From contig CM024758.1 of the NCBI GenBank assembly GCA_014218235.1, positions 106,119,698-106,183,697 on the forward strand: 64,000 nt of DNA, in the 5' to 3' direction. A model generated the notes under the pieces. The model was not told the origin of the DNA. It saw only the letters and a list, made by a program, of their open reading frames with translations, and searched no databases. Of the stretch, positions 22,730 to 35,008 are shown one piece after another. The first letter of the stretch is position 1; the number at the start of each line of letters is the position of its first letter. This DNA comes from Colocasia esculenta (taxonomy: Eukaryota; Streptophyta; Magnoliopsida; Alismatales; Araceae). A program made the translations under genes and the position numbers.

Positions 22730-23776
22730 AACCCTCAGTCCACGCCGAGGACTTAATTCCGACGTCGCCTCCCACGGGTCCGAGTATCTTGAAGGGCTGA
22801 AAAACGAGTCTAACAGGATATGCAAAAGAAATAAACATTAACTGATGAACTAGAAGCGAACACGGAAGCAAAAGAAAGAGTAAGAGTAGAGAGTGAAGCT
22901 CTAGGTACAATTCCCAGTACACCACGAGTACAAATAAAAAAAAAGGAAATGAGAGAATTTTTAAGGGACATACCCCGAGGGTGAAATACACAGGAGAGAA
23001 ACCACTACTAGGAACGAGGACGATGACTAACGCCACGAGTCCTCCGCCCACCAACACGCTCTGCCACTGTTGTGAAGTCTCACCTGGAAAAGAAGGAGGT
23101 GGGCTTCTCAATAGAAGCTCAGTAGGGACTATCAATCTCCTACTGGCTTTAACAAGTAGGAAGTCAAAGTAAATAAAAGACATAAATTAAGGGGCAGTAA
23201 TAATAACATTCTACTCTATAATAGGAAGGTGTAGGAAGGAAAGCTACTACAAAACTACAGGTCGAGAGACACCTCACAGTTGAAAACCTCGTGCAACGTG
23301 CACGCCAAGGCCACCACATGGTTGTAGCACAGATAGGGAGAAGCCTACCTCAACATATGACACTAGATATCAAAACGACTACCATTAGTCAATCGATCAG
23401 GAGTGCCACACACGTCTTATCCTTGACCGCATGTCCTGGCATGCCGCCTCTCATTAGAGTGAGGCCTAAGAACACAAGTAACTACTACAACAACAGCTGT
23501 AGTCTGGCCGAACTATGGTCCCACGCCTGGCACCTCTAAATGGTTTCTGGGGCCATAAAGAGTGAGGCAGCGGGAAAAGGACTAGCTGGCTTGTACCGAG
23601 AAGAACACCAAAAGATCTCGATGTCCTAAACTAGTTAAGATAGCTCTATAGACGACTCGACGTCACTGTCCTAACCATCATTTTCTCCTCCGCTCTAGGG
23701 TTAGTGACCAGAGCATGCCCGTAGTATGGAGTACTCCCTCGACGGGCTCACAGGGACTGGGGGTCCAAGTAAATGG

Positions 23777-25900
23777 TGTTGAGCAACTATCCTATAAAAA
23801 TTGTTGTACAATTATCATTTACAAATGCTTGATAAATAAGATCATGAAAAAAACTCTTTTTAGTTAAACAATTTTATTGAATATACCACACTTATTTTGT
23901 ATGAAAATTAATGTGTCAAAGTAAATGCATACATGTATTATATTGTATAACCTTTAGTCAAATTTGTGTGTCACACACAGACCAGTGTGAACTCTCTCAC
24001 ACTCTTGATAAGAAAATTTTTCTAAGTCCACAACATATATTGTATCCTATACTGACTCTGACTCCTGGAAAGTCGAAGTGGGCTATCAATTTTGTGAACT
24101 GTTGGCTTCACTCTGACTTTTTAAAAGTTGAAGTAATCAGGTTCACTCCGACTCCTAGAAAGTCAAAGTTATATAGCCTCACTCTGACTCCTGTAAATTC
24201 GAAGTATGATATCGATTGATGAACAAACTCATTTGACTCCAACTCTCAAGAAGTCGAAGTTTATTACCAATCAATGTCTCACTTCGACTCTTCTACAGTC
24301 GAAGTCTAGTATCATTTCATATATTGTTCATATTGTTTTTCACTTCAACTCTTTAGAAGTCGAAGTATAACATCAACTTCCGTGTTACCATACTTGGATT
24401 TTTTTTTTATTATTCCTTACAGAACCTAATGTTTTATTCATCTTGATTATTTCACTAGATTCTCTTTATCCCTATAGAATCTTTTAAAGAATAATTGTCT
24501 CATATATGACTTACAGTATGATGTCTTCCTGCTATCAAATTCAAACATTTTATAGGCGGGAAAATGTGTATTTAAAATGCTCATATTTAAAATCTCGTTT
24601 GAAATTCTAAAGATTTGTATAATGTATTCTCTTACTCATTGTTAGAAATATAGTTCTATCTTTATTGGACAGATACTAAGCAGTAAATGCGATGGTAGGT
24701 ATAAGCAGCATGGGTTATCTGTCAAAACTCACCAACCACATCTCCTTTTTGTCATAACTCTCTGACTTTCAGGAAAAGTCCTACATTTCCCATACAACTG
24801 TCTGTCTCTCTTTAAATGCTCTGAACATTTGCCTATCTGAAGTTCTTTATACTTTATGTATTTCTATCTCACCTACCTCCGAAAGGATAGAGGTATTTGC
24901 GTTTTTCTTGACCTTGTAGATATTTAGCTACCTACTGAAGCATGCTTGCATTCAGTCGTGGGTATGGAGCTTGCAGTCATTTATTGATGTTGTCACATAG
25001 AGCCATGAAGCTATATGTATAGCCTAAAGTCATTGAGACTCTAAGAGCTGAAGGACTTATGGTCATCTCAGAAGCCTCAAGGTCTCAACATCTAAGGATC
25101 AAATGGCTATCTTTCAATTGCTATTTTTCAAACGGAAAGCTCAAATCTCTGATGCATATATATGAGCTGAAGTTTGAACCAAACAATAACAAGAAGGCAA
25201 GCAAGCGATATACACAAGAACCACAAGCTTACACAACCACACCTTCTATAGAAAAGAGAAAGAGGGAAGCTCACAAGATCTAAAGAGAGCCAGTTGCTTC
25301 AAGCTTCCACTTTCAAGCTCTCTGCATTCAGAAGTCTTTTCTCTTTGGTGGCATCTGTATTCTAGGTCATCTCCGTCCACCACCTTTGAGTCAGAAAGAG
25401 TTAGAACAATCATTCTTATCTTGTATCTCTTTCTGATTTTATGTGTTTGCTCACTCCTTGAGCAGACACACTGTACTCTTTTTAGTGTTGTAGCCAGCAG
25501 GGGGTTTGTTCCCTGTAGTTCCCCTCTTGTGAAGGGAAGACATGCGGTTGTAGATGTTTGTATTACCCCTTGGTGAAGGGAAGACTTGCTTGGGAGCAAG
25601 TGGGTTGTAATACCTCTTAGGTTGAGAGAAGGCCAAGTGTTATTGACAGTTAGTGAAATCCCAAGTGGTTCTTGGGGACTGGACGTAGGACTTCTATGTG
25701 GGAAGGGCCGAACCAGGATAAAATTTTTATGCACTTTGTGTGATTGTTTCCGTCAAGTATTTCACTTGTTTCACATACTACACTAAGTACTAACATTACT
25801 ATTTAGTGTTATCTATTTTTCAGATAAATTTTAAAGTGCAAAGAAGTCCTATTCACCCCCCCCCCCTCTAGGACATCTAAATCTCCATCTCGATCCAACA
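23777..25900 (+). mobile_element. Solo LTR of a copia-type element, inserted in LTR-A
   Basis: The sequence starts TGTTGAGCAACTATCC and ends CTCGATCCAACA. The flanks carry a perfect duplication AATGG (23772-23776, 25901-25905), and the sequence on both sides rejoins to match 3040-3070 of LTR-A copy 1. A polycytosine tract followed by TCTAGGACATC near the end resembles copia LTR ends. Length is 2124 bp. It carries the seven-unit palindrome array at 24055-24366. Confidence 0.93.
24055..24366. repeat. Seven 25-bp hyphenated palindromes, ACTTCGACT-N7-AGTCGAAGT
   Basis: Units lie at 24055-24079, 24110-24134, 24145-24169, 24181-24205, 24236-24260, 24281-24305 and 24342-24366. All are exactly 25 bp with a 7-base spacer. 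The sixth is a perfect inverted repeat. The others differ mainly by C/T or G/A changes in the arms. DNA between units is unrelated and varies from 10 to 36 bp. Confidence 0.95.
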
Positions 25901-26299
25901 AATGGTAACAACCATTTTACGAGACAAACCCTCAAGTGCCAAGCACCGGGTGAACCGACTAGTGTAGTACCATGCTAGGAACAACACTAGTGCTACGGGG
26001 ATATAAGAAACTAGAAACAGGTGAAGATTCGAAGGAAAACATACTCCGCGCGAACTTACTTCTTCTCTGTCTGTTAACATGTCGCCTAGGTCCGATGCCT
26101 TATTATCGCGTCACCCTTGCCTGCCGCGTTAGCAAAAGCTACGGCGTCCTTGGCATGTGATGCGACAATGAGGCGTTCGGTCGCCCAGACACGTTCTCAG
26201 ACAGAGGGACTGTCGACGCAGTCCTCGCACAAATCTCCCCAAAAGCCACACAAATCACACCAATCAAGGGAGGGGAGCATAGGAAACACTAGCAAATCT

Positions 26300-29200
26300 T
26301 GTAGCAACCCATATATATAAGAAAAACTCATTATCACATGTGAGATATTGCCACGGAATTAAACGAAAGTTTATGTTTAGACATTAAATAATAAATTACA
26401 AGGAGTGATAAAGAATGTGGGTCAAAGCATGAATAATTAATTGGTCAATGCTAAATCAAGTCTTAAGATGAATAAACTCGATAATGATAAAAGCCATTAT
26501 CGCATGTGCAAATCAACTCGAAATCACATAGAAATTTAGGATGGTAAACTAAATAATGGAATACAAATAATAGAAGAAAAAAATAGAGTCAAAAAAACAT
26601 CTTTGAGTTAATATAATTGCAAACTTCGACTGAAGACGATAAAACTCGATAACATCGAAAACTCTTTATGACTAACTCATGTGAAGTAGATGATTGGGGT
26701 CCAATCATATTTATTGGGCTCAATAGGAAGCCAAAGACAAGAAATTAATATTTAAAATTTGTGATAACCCAATAACCACCCTTAAAGTGGGTTAATTAAG
26801 CATAAAAGTGTGTCAAATATGTCATAGTATGAGTTTAAACCCTAGCCCAATGGGGGAGCACGAATTTGCTTCCACTTACCCTCTTATTTGGGGTGGGATT
26901 AGAAGGAAATAGCCATAGATTGGAGCTCTAATCATGGTAGGACTCCTACCCTCAAGATTATGAAACTTAAACTTGTTTTTACACAATCCTATACTTATAA
27001 ATACACCATAAACCCTCCATGGCTGCCTCCAACCTTCTCCCAACCTTGCTAGATGTGAGTGGATCGGCGAGGAGTAAGAAGAGGAGCTCTAAAGCAAAGA
27101 TTTGGGTGTTTTTCATCAAAAAAACATAGTTCTTCATCCCCTTTGCAAAAGACATTCAAAAGGTAGGTAATCTCGGGCCAAACTCTAATTAAACTTGTTC
27201 ATAGATACCTCTCCATGTCTCAAGCATGTTAGACAAGTTTTTCCCAATTTATATCATGCATATGCATCGAATTAAAGCCCCAAAGTTTCAGTTTTTGTGT
27301 TCATACGAATCACATGTTCTCGGTTTGTATCTCTTAAATCCCTTATCTAAAATTTATGAAACTTTGACTAAAGATTCTTCAACATGTTAGGAAGGATTCC
27401 CCTCTATTTTCCCCAACTTTTATGCATTGATTTGATAGTATTAAGCATTTTCCAAGCATACTACGGATTAAGACTTTTTGGTCATAAAATTGAAAATCAC
27501 GCATCCCTAGGTCAAATTGATTCAAATAAAATATATAGGGACCTTCTAAAACTAGTTTGGAACAAGTTTCATGTTAAGAGTTTCTCCAAAATCGGATTAG
27601 AAAGGTGTTTTTCAATGCCAACAAAGAAATCTCGTTTTCTGCAAATCCTTGTTCTTGTCTGGGCACACTATGCCGCAGTGCTTGAATGAACCAGGTTGGC
27701 CTAATGTGCCTGCCCTTTTTGAAATCTTCATCCCACCAAAAGAGCCCCCTATGCGACAGCACACTGCGCCGGACTAGAGGTGCCCTCCTGTTTGGTGCAC
27801 TACACCGAGCCCTACTACTTGGTTCTTTGCCTCCCTCGGCTGGCTCATTAGACCGAGCCCTCCCCTTGTCTTGCCAACATGTTTTTTATTCTTTTCTCTT
27901 GTCTTTTTGCACAGAAACCCCTAACTCTTATTTATTATTTGAAATAGGCTAACCAGTAGTATTTTTAAGCCCTGAATAAACCTGATTAAGACTGATTAAG
28001 TGTTATTTAGTGTTGTTTAAGTATGATTAAGCCAGATTAAGTCTATTTAAAGTCTGATTAAGCTTAATTAACTATTATTAAGACCTAACTAAGTCTGATT
28101 AAGGTATGATTAAGCTTTATTAAGTTTGATTAAGCTTGAATAAGTCCTAATTAAGTTTGATTAAGTCCTAACTAACTCTAATTAAGTCTTGTTAATCCCT
28201 AATTAACCTTGATTAAGTTCAATTAAGCATGATTAAGCCATGATTAAGCTTGATTAAGTTCTATTAAGTTTTATTAAGCATGATTTTCATACTTTAGTAA
28301 TATAAATTTGTTTAACCCATTTGTACAGATGTTAATAACTTGAAATCTTATTCTAATATTCTTAATGATATGATCATGTCTCTGTTATCATATGATTGAT
28401 CTTATTCATCATCTTATGCTCAGTTTATAGTTAAAATGATAACTTAAATTTGAATGAAATTTGGCTTGGTGATAATGGCATGTAGAGAACCTTACCTTAA
28501 CCATGCATAGCTTTTAATCTATTCTACATGTTACATAATGGTCTTGCTTTATTTGGAGTTTCTTGATTTTAAACTTGTCTTATTAGTTACTTCCCATGTT
28601 TGTCATAATTCTCTTGCTATTCTATAGCACACTTGATTTGACAAGTTTTCGATACACGTTACACTTGTACACTTGCACAAGTTAGGCAACTATTTCTTGA
28701 CAAATTGGAACCTCTCTGTTGGACATTCCGTTCTGGCAGACTAGGAACATTTTGTTAAGACCTCTGTAAGTCTCTGTACTCTTTGAATTCCCTCATGGAG
28801 GCTGAGCTGATTGTACCATTGAAGTTTTCAAGAGATAGTATGCACTTTTCTTTCTCATATTACTGTCTCGGCATTAATCCAAATTGAATGATAAAGACAT
28901 TAATGGATTGTTAAACTTAAATTATGCCTGATCACTCTCTTTACAATCGTGATCTTGAATCTTTGTCTTTGACATATGATAGTCTTGAACTCTCTTGACC
29001 AGTCCATCCTTATTGATACACATTATCTTCTTGTGATACATTCTTGAAGTACATTAATGATATTAGAGTCATGGATTCAAAACTCGTTCTCGTCACCCAT
29101 GAGTCGACGGGCTCATTGGGCACATGCCAGTGTTGCGCAATACGAACCTGACTGAGGGCCCGTATCTGGTCCTGGAGATTCTGGCAAAGTCTTGTTACCT

Positions 29201-30323
29201 ATGGGTGTGATTGTCGGATTCGCCCCCGACAAAGTCGTGTTTACCCCAAGGTGTTGATTGCTCAGTTTCCCAAAGATGTTCGTTACCCTAGGAGTTGATT
29301 GTTAGGCTGATCCCCTAACAAAGTCGTGTTGCCTGGCGTGGTGCGGAATCATGATTGGTACTTGGCATGGCACGTACTTGTTACATGTGATATACTTGCT
29401 TGACTTGACTTGTTACTCGCTACTGCGTTTTGGTCCTTAACCTAAGTGGTAGAGGGACGTACTTGCTTGGGGCACTAGTAGACCCTACGTGATATGAAAA
29501 GTACATTCTTGTGGAGTGCCCGGAATAGGTTACTCAAAATGATTGCTAGTGAATTGCCCTGCGTGCTTGCACTTCCCATTGCTATCTTGATCTCTTGAAA
29601 GATACTCTAGTGATTTTCTTGCGTGAAACAACTTTCTTGTATAATCCTGACTGTTCCCTCTTCAGTGATATTGACACATGAGTTATCCTGACCTTCTTGA
29701 ACTATTGACCATGTTTATTACTTCCAAGTGTGAATGCTCCCTTGTATATGCAATATACCTTCTAGCGTGATAATCTCTTTTACTTGATCGTCCTTCTCAC
29801 ATAATATCTCGAATTCATTGGACATCTCTTGAATGCATTGCCAATTATGTTTTCATTGGATTTATCATGCATGTTAGGACATCTTGTTTATACTCGTGCC
29901 TGCCTGACTAAAATGTTAATCACTATATCATCGCCCGCACATCGAGATGTAAATCCTACTGGGCTAGTTTGCTCATACCTACTTTTCTAACATTTTTAAG
30001 AAGCGAGAATAAAGAATAAAGCTTAATGATGGGATTGTGTGCTGAGCGTGAATTACACTTTAGAGAGCCTTTCTTTATTCTAGTTAGTGAGAGATTGGTC
30101 ATCATTGAAATTTTATCTTTCTTTGAGAGATAGCTAAGACTGGTAAGTAGAGAGTTGTTCTTATTTTGACATTGTATATTATATTAATCATTTATTATGA
30201 TGAATAGAGCTTTGATTATTGAATTATGGCCCTACTGGTATTAGTCATTGTCTATGGCTTCTGAATGCATGCTTGTTCGTCGCGTTCCTGATTAATTTCG
30301 CTGCTAAAAATCGGGGTATGACA
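26300..30323 (+). mobile_element. Giant solo LTR (LTR-C), 4.0 kb
   Basis: It starts TGTAGCAACCC and ends GGGGTATGACA, imperfect inverted ends typical of gypsy LTRs. A perfect 5-bp duplication AATCT flanks it (26295-26299, 30324-30328). The stretch at 26690-26800 matches 63895-64000 of a second copy that begins at 63258. A TATA box lies near 26991 (ACTTATAAATACACC). No coding region is recognisable in 4 kb. It contains the GATTAAG repeat at 27981-28285. The length is unusual for an LTR, but the target duplication supports a single insertion unit. Confidence 0.9.
27981..28285 (+). repeat. GATTAAG short-period tandem array, 10-11 bp
   Basis: About 28 degenerate copies of TGATTAAGCN follow each other with steps of 9-11 bases, mainly 10 or 11. 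Variants include CTAATTAAG and TTATTAAG. Confidence 0.9.
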
Positions 30324-30753
30324 AATCTAGAGATCAAACCACCCTTTAATCACCCAAATGCATGCCAATGGAGCTATCTACACTCAAGGAAAGTCTCACA
30401 TGCATGCAAGCATGGAACTCTCACCCAAAACCCAGAAAACACGACGAGGGAAGCATGCTCAACGAGTGCAACATCCTAAGCATGGTTAAAACTAGAAGGA
30501 AATGGTGGAGTCCCTATCTCAAAGAGGAGAACCAATCCGTTGGGGCCTTCTTGTGTGAGTGGTCGTCTCCTCCTCGCTCCTAGCACCACGCTCAAGCCAC
30601 CTACATGAAAGGGAGTTCACCTTCAAACCCAAAATGCCAAGAACTCGCCAGAGGAAGTAGGAAGCTTAGAGGAAGAAGATGGAAAGAAGAAGAAGAAAGG
30701 AGAAGGGGAGAGGGAAATGGGTTTTGGCCTTGATTTTTAAACCGAGGCTCCCA

Positions 30754-31037
30754 GAATGCATCAGGGCACCCCTAACGTGTTAAATCTTAACGTATCCACT
30801 TGACGCGATGCATTAGAGACTAACGTGTTCGCCCACTCCGACGCGACTTTGAAACATGGTCATCATCTCTACAGGTGAGCTGCCCAAATTGCGTCAACCT
30901 GACAATCCTTGCCTGACAGACGACCTGACTGCTTTGACCACAAGACGACAAACCAATATAATGGTCGGGAACCTTAACGCATTGGACTAAGGTGATGCAT
31001 TACCAATCGTAACACGTCAGCCTAGGCAGATGCCTTA
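30754..31037. repeat. TAACGCRTC-N10-GATGCGTTA cluster in LTR-A copy 2
   Basis: Units lie at 30754-30782 (degenerate), 30788-30815, 30821-30848 (degenerate), 30975-31002 and 31010-31037. All have 10-base spacers. The cluster occupies the same U3 position that GCGAC units occupy in LTR-A copies 1 and 3, upstream (minus sense) of a TTTAAAAATC box near 30733-30742. Confidence 0.85.
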
Positions 31038-31139
31038 AGAAGGTGTCCGACCCCTAGGTTGTGACAATGAGGACAAGCCAAGGGAGGTCAACCCAATCCA
31101 AGAGGCCCAGATATTACATCCTCCCCCCCCCCCCCTGAG

Positions 31140-31640
31140 AAATTTTGTCCTCGAAATTACGAAAAACTTGATCTCGGAAGAGAAAATAACACAAACATAC
31201 CAATCACTCAAACATGTACAAGAACTATTCCCTCGTCTCGGCCTCACGCTCCCAAGTGGCCTTGCCATTTACGCGGTTCTCCCAAATGACCTTGACGAGC
31301 GGAATCTTCCACTTGCCAAGCTGTTGCACCCTGCGGTCCACTACTCTGATTGGGTACTTAGGTAATGACAAGTTTGGTGCAATCTCAATCTAAGAGTAGT
31401 ACAACATGTGTGACGGATCTGCAATGTACTTCCTCAGCTACAAAATGTGGAACACAATATGCACACCATCCAACTCTAATAGAAAAGACAATCTAAACGC
31501 GACTTCGCCGATCCACTCTACACTGGGAAAGGGTCCAATGTACCTCGAACTAAGCTTTTCCCTCTTCCCAAACCTCATGGCGCCATTGGTCAACAAAATC
31601 CTTAAAAACACTAGTGTCTGCATACTGTTGCACTAACCCT
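31140..31640 (-). pseudogene. Chromovirus integrase C-terminus and chromodomain
   Basis: The segment 31438-31623 reads GAMRFGKREKLSSRYIGPF, then WIGEVAFRLSF, the GPY/F end of integrase. In another frame, 31193-31356 reads KYPIRVVDRRVQQLGKWKIP and LVKVIWENRVNGKATWERE, a plant chromovirus chromodomain that would direct integration to marked chromatin. A stop follows the chromodomain's WERE motif, and frameshifts separate the two parts. The gene is cut at about 31640-31655 by the edge of LTR-B copy 2. Its 3' LTR is LTR-A copy 2. Confidence 0.85.
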
Positions 31641-31654
31641 AGTCCCAAAAGCTG

Positions 31655-33401
31655 CTCCTTGTAAATGTGCTTAAAACACCACAAAGAATAATTAAAAGAA
31701 GAAAAAGAAGAATTTTAAAGATAAATATGGATGGAAGAAGAAGAAAGAGGAAAAGTGTGTGTGTGCACTAAGATGGAGTGTGATCACCAGGTATGCATGG
31801 ATACCGAAGGAGAGAGCAAAGGAGAGGTTACTTACCTTCACTCGGAGATCGTGGAGTTGAGGTATGGGTTGACTCTTACTTCTCCAACCGGTCGGCCGGC
31901 GAGGAAGACTTTAGTTCTTGGTTACCTTGCAAGAAAGACACAAATAAATAATTGAAGGAATGATTAGAACAAGTTGTATAGTATCAAATCCAAAAAAAAA
32001 AAACAAGGGAGAAGCTTGCATGGGCTTGAACACACCTTGTGGTGGTGTTTTAAACCCCTAAGAATATGGGTGTGAAGTGAATGATGTATGTGATGAAACT
32101 ATGGTGATTGTATGATGGTGAGATGCATGCACTAAAGAAGAATCAAAAGAAGCAAAGGGAGAGGAGAAAGAAAATTCTGGATCTCCAAGCGCAACAGAGG
32201 TTGAAAGGAAGAAGACTTTTCTTCTACGCTCCAACGAAGCTTGAAAGCTGACAACACCGCCCCTTCAATTGAAGAACAATCCAAGCAAGCTTGGAAGGCT
32301 CTTCTTTTCAAACTTCAGAGTTTGAAGGCTTTGGAATGCAGCAGGGCTTCGCTAGTACTCAGGTATGCTCCTTTTAAAAAAAATGTGGCCACGGGGGTCC
32401 TTTAATAAGGGTAAAAATGCAAATCAGGACGAACATAGTGGTTGCCTTTATTGATGAATCGCGTCTAGTCAAGTCGTCGCATTTAAAACTCTTCCATACT
32501 TCAATTGGCTCTTTCCATACTTTGACTCAGTTGAAACATAGTAATTATAAATAGCGACCACTCGAATCGTCGTGCTCATGAACACTTTCAGTATTGATCA
32601 GATTCTTGCCAAATTTTACAAATAGATAGTTTGAATCGTGACGATATTACCTATTGTGCTTTGTAAAGAATTGATCTTTTAGTAGGAATCAATCTTATGA
32701 ATAAAGGAAGGTTAGAAACGTGACGACCTGAGTGGACGCGTATTTATTTGGCAATAAACACTTTCTAAAAACTATTTTGGGAAATTGCCAAGAATCAAGC
32801 ATAGAAACTATTAATTGTGACAATCTGAAAAGACGCGATTCTCATAAGACCAATCGGAACCAAACTGGGAATCGGAACCAAATACACATCAGCTTAACCA
32901 GTTGCGCTTCTCAACAATCAATGTTTGTGTCTTCAATCGATACTAGCTCCAATCATAACAGGCACCAACCGGAAGAAAGAAACGTGACCACTTAACCTGT
33001 CGCTTATCGTTGTTCAACAATTGATGTTCACACATTACCAATTGATAGAGACCCATCAGATCAATCAGAATAGAGAATCACATCGGCTTGACACGTCGCG
33101 TATCGTTGTTCAGCAATTGATGTTTAATCTATTCGGTCTTCATCAATCGATGTATAAAAAGTGATGGTTACGCTGACATGGATAAGGTTCAATTGATTCA
33201 AGACATAATAATCGATTGGTTCACTAAACGCGACCACATGACCCGTCGCGAATCAACGACCCCCAAAAGCCCTAGAAAAATTCCTAAAAATTTAGAAAAT
33301 TAGGAAAATTACTCTGATGGATAACTTGGGAGAGCCACTTTGAGGCATTGCATTATAACATGAAATTTACTAAGTATGTTGTCAAATTTGGTGTGTCTAC
33401 A
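31655..33401 (-). mobile_element. LTR-B copy 2 (Tat-type LTR)
   Basis: The upper edge reads on the minus strand TGTAGACACACCAAATTTG, as in copy 3 (TGTAGACACCC at 62039). The sequence beyond it (33402-34000) matches 62040-62700: CTTTGCAAGG, GAAGCG, GGAATG, CAAGGATAATATTG. The lower edge is taken at TGTAAATGTGC, where the chromovirus frame breaks; the exact base is uncertain. A minus-strand TATA-like TTTAAAAGG lies near 32370, and eight GCGAC-type units lie upstream of it. Confidence 0.7.
32461..33249. repeat. Eight GCGAC-N10-GTCGC units in LTR-B copy 2
   Basis: Five-base arms with exactly 10-base spacers begin at 32461, 32554, 32638, 32720, 32817, 32984, 33080 and 33230. Flanking bases extend many arms to AAACGCGAC and GTCGCGAAT. 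Changes are mostly CG to TG or CA. Confidence 0.9.
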
Positions 33402-34361
33402 GCTACCTCACCTTGACGTCTGCTTTGCAAGGAAGTGAAGCGTAAAGACATGAGATGAGAGCAATGGAATGAAGTGAATTTAGTGGAATGACTGAAAAGT
33501 AGATGCCAAGGTGTGGTGAGACATGTCTTCAACAACATATGATAGGAGTTGTTCTTCAGCTCAAAATGCAATGGCTTAGAGAAAGCCTCAAGAGATGACC
33601 CGATGTTTGGACGAAAGGAAAGGGGGTGCACGTGGGCACGAAGGGGAGAGATCAACTTCCAGCTTAGGGGAAGTATCTACGGACACAATCTGACATGTTT
33701 CACCATTAGGGAGCGTTTACCAGCTTGTGGACGTACTGCGGCCAAGGTGGATCTATGGGAAAAATAGATGAATTGGTATAGGAATCCAAAACAATGGGTT
33801 TCTCAAAAGACAGTCTAGAAACAACAACGAAGTGAATTGAGTACTTGACTCGGATGGAATATTTCATATTAATGGTATGAAGATAAGTGGCTCTCCTTAG
33901 TTAAGCATGAGAGTAACCTTCCAGCAAGGAGTTCAAACTCCTACATGATATATGCTGGGCTAAAAGGAAAAGATTAAAATAAAGAAAAATATAAAATAGT
34001 CAAGGATAATATTGTTACGATGCTGAGTTAAATCAAGACACCAGGTTTTCCAACTGTGGGTCTGTCCGCCTCTTTGGGCAAAGCGTAACAACTTATCCTC
34101 AAGTCTAAGAATTCTTTGAAATTATTATTGTTTTTGATGAAGGGGAACTCAAACTTCAGATTTATCAGAGCCTCAAGATCCTTGATATGCTCTAATAAAG
34201 TATATATAGTATAAATGCAGAAGGGTGATACCACAAGTTATCAAAGATGGGCGTGAAATTCACGGCGAGAGACGCGTATCCAGACCTACGCTCAAAGACT
34301 AATCAACAATGACAAACATATATATAAAGCACAAATATTGAAATAATGATGCTTCTAAATC
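33402..34361 (-). other. 3' untranslated region of the Tat element, with relic spacer
   Basis: Non-coding. It matches 62040-62960 next to LTR-B copy 3 in order and orientation. Nothing else is recognised. Confidence 0.55.
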
Positions 34362-34487
34362 GCGACAGGCTGACTGGTCGTGCATACTTACCTAAATTGC
34401 GACGACTTTATCAGTCTCACATTAGCTTCATCAATCGGAGTAGGAGTCAGAGTGAAGCTCTTGAATCGCAACGTATGTATTCATCGC
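34362..34487. repeat. GCGAC-N10 cluster upstream of antisense module copy II
   Basis: Three units lie at 34362-34381 (GCGAC/GTCGT), 34399-34418 (GCGAC/GTCTC) and 34468-34487 (GCAAC/ATCGC). All have 10-base spacers. A plus-strand TATAAAA follows at 34594-34600. Confidence 0.85.
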
Positions 34488-34593
34488 GAATTTCAATAAT
34501 GTTCCAAGTTCCACCCGAGGCCATATTAACTTGCCCGTTTCATGGTTCTAGTGGGTTTGGGACTTGCCCTCCGGGCTTGCATGACCATAGGGC

Positions 34594-34810
34594 TATAAAA
34601 CACCCCTCTTCTTGCTCTCTCTAAGCTTTTGACACTCTTCAAAGATCAAGAACCAAGCATTGGCCAAAGGAGAAGAAGAAGAGAGGAATATTGAAGAAAG
34701 AAGCCATGGATCATGGTGATGCTCGCTCCTCCGAGAGACAAAGAGTTGGCGATTTTGAGAGACTACACAAGGTGGGAGGACACATTTGCATGTTGATTCA
34801 AGTCAAATTG
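34594..34810 (+). promoter_or_regulatory. TATA box and first exon candidate of antisense module copy II
   Basis: GGCTATAAAACACCC at 34591-34605 is a strong plus-strand TATA box. About 110 bp later an ATG at 34706 opens a short frame (MDHGDARSSERQRVGDFERL and onward) that reaches a consensus donor TTG|GTAAGT at 34810/34811. The downstream coding part appears only after the MITE and the Sirevirus, at 48.8 kb. Assignment as exon 1 of the DUF7745-like gene is inference from order and orientation. Confidence 0.55.
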
Positions 34811-35008
34811 GTAAGTTATTTGATTTTATGCATTGAATTTTCATTAGTTCTTATTTAGTGTTCTTGATGTTCTCCTTGTTCTTCTCTCTCTATTTTCTTT
34901 TCTTTTCTCTTCTTCTTCCAACCCTTCATGGTCGATCCATCTACATCTCCATACTACAATGACCATATTACCTATCTTACCCAACCCATGCATGCGCCAC
35001 CTCATGGC
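34811..35008 (+). other. Probable intron part of module copy II
   Basis: Pyrimidine-rich, non-coding, interrupted by the MITE at 35009. It resumes at 35498-35551, before the Sirevirus, and at 48703. Confidence 0.4.

Larger units (their letters stand above)
22730..31118 (-). mobile_element. LTR-A copy 2, split by two solo LTRs
   Basis: The LTR occupies 22730-23776, 25901-26299 and 30324-31118, about 2.2 kb once the two insertions are removed. Its upper edge reads on the minus strand TGTAATATCTGGGCC, immediately after a long purine run (31119-31135 on the complement) and the conserved AATTTCGAGGACAAAATT box (31140-31158). It is therefore the 3' LTR of the chromovirus whose chromodomain lies at 31.19-31.36 kb. 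Homology with LTR-A copy 1 spans the insertion points, which confirms both insertions. The lower edge near 22.73 kb is approximate. Confidence 0.75.

Noticed and set aside
23291..23539. A small gene in the LTR-A block (82 codons)
   Set aside because: The same block in other LTR-A copies does not keep the frame, and no motif is present.
24055..24366. MicroRNA precursor or long hairpin
   Set aside because: The units are short local palindromes with 9-bp arms. No long imperfect foldback of about 20 bp with a single loop was seen.
34346..34624. Plus-strand frame of 92 codons over the array and TATA box
   Set aside because: It spans promoter-like sequence, has no family motif and is probably a chance frame.
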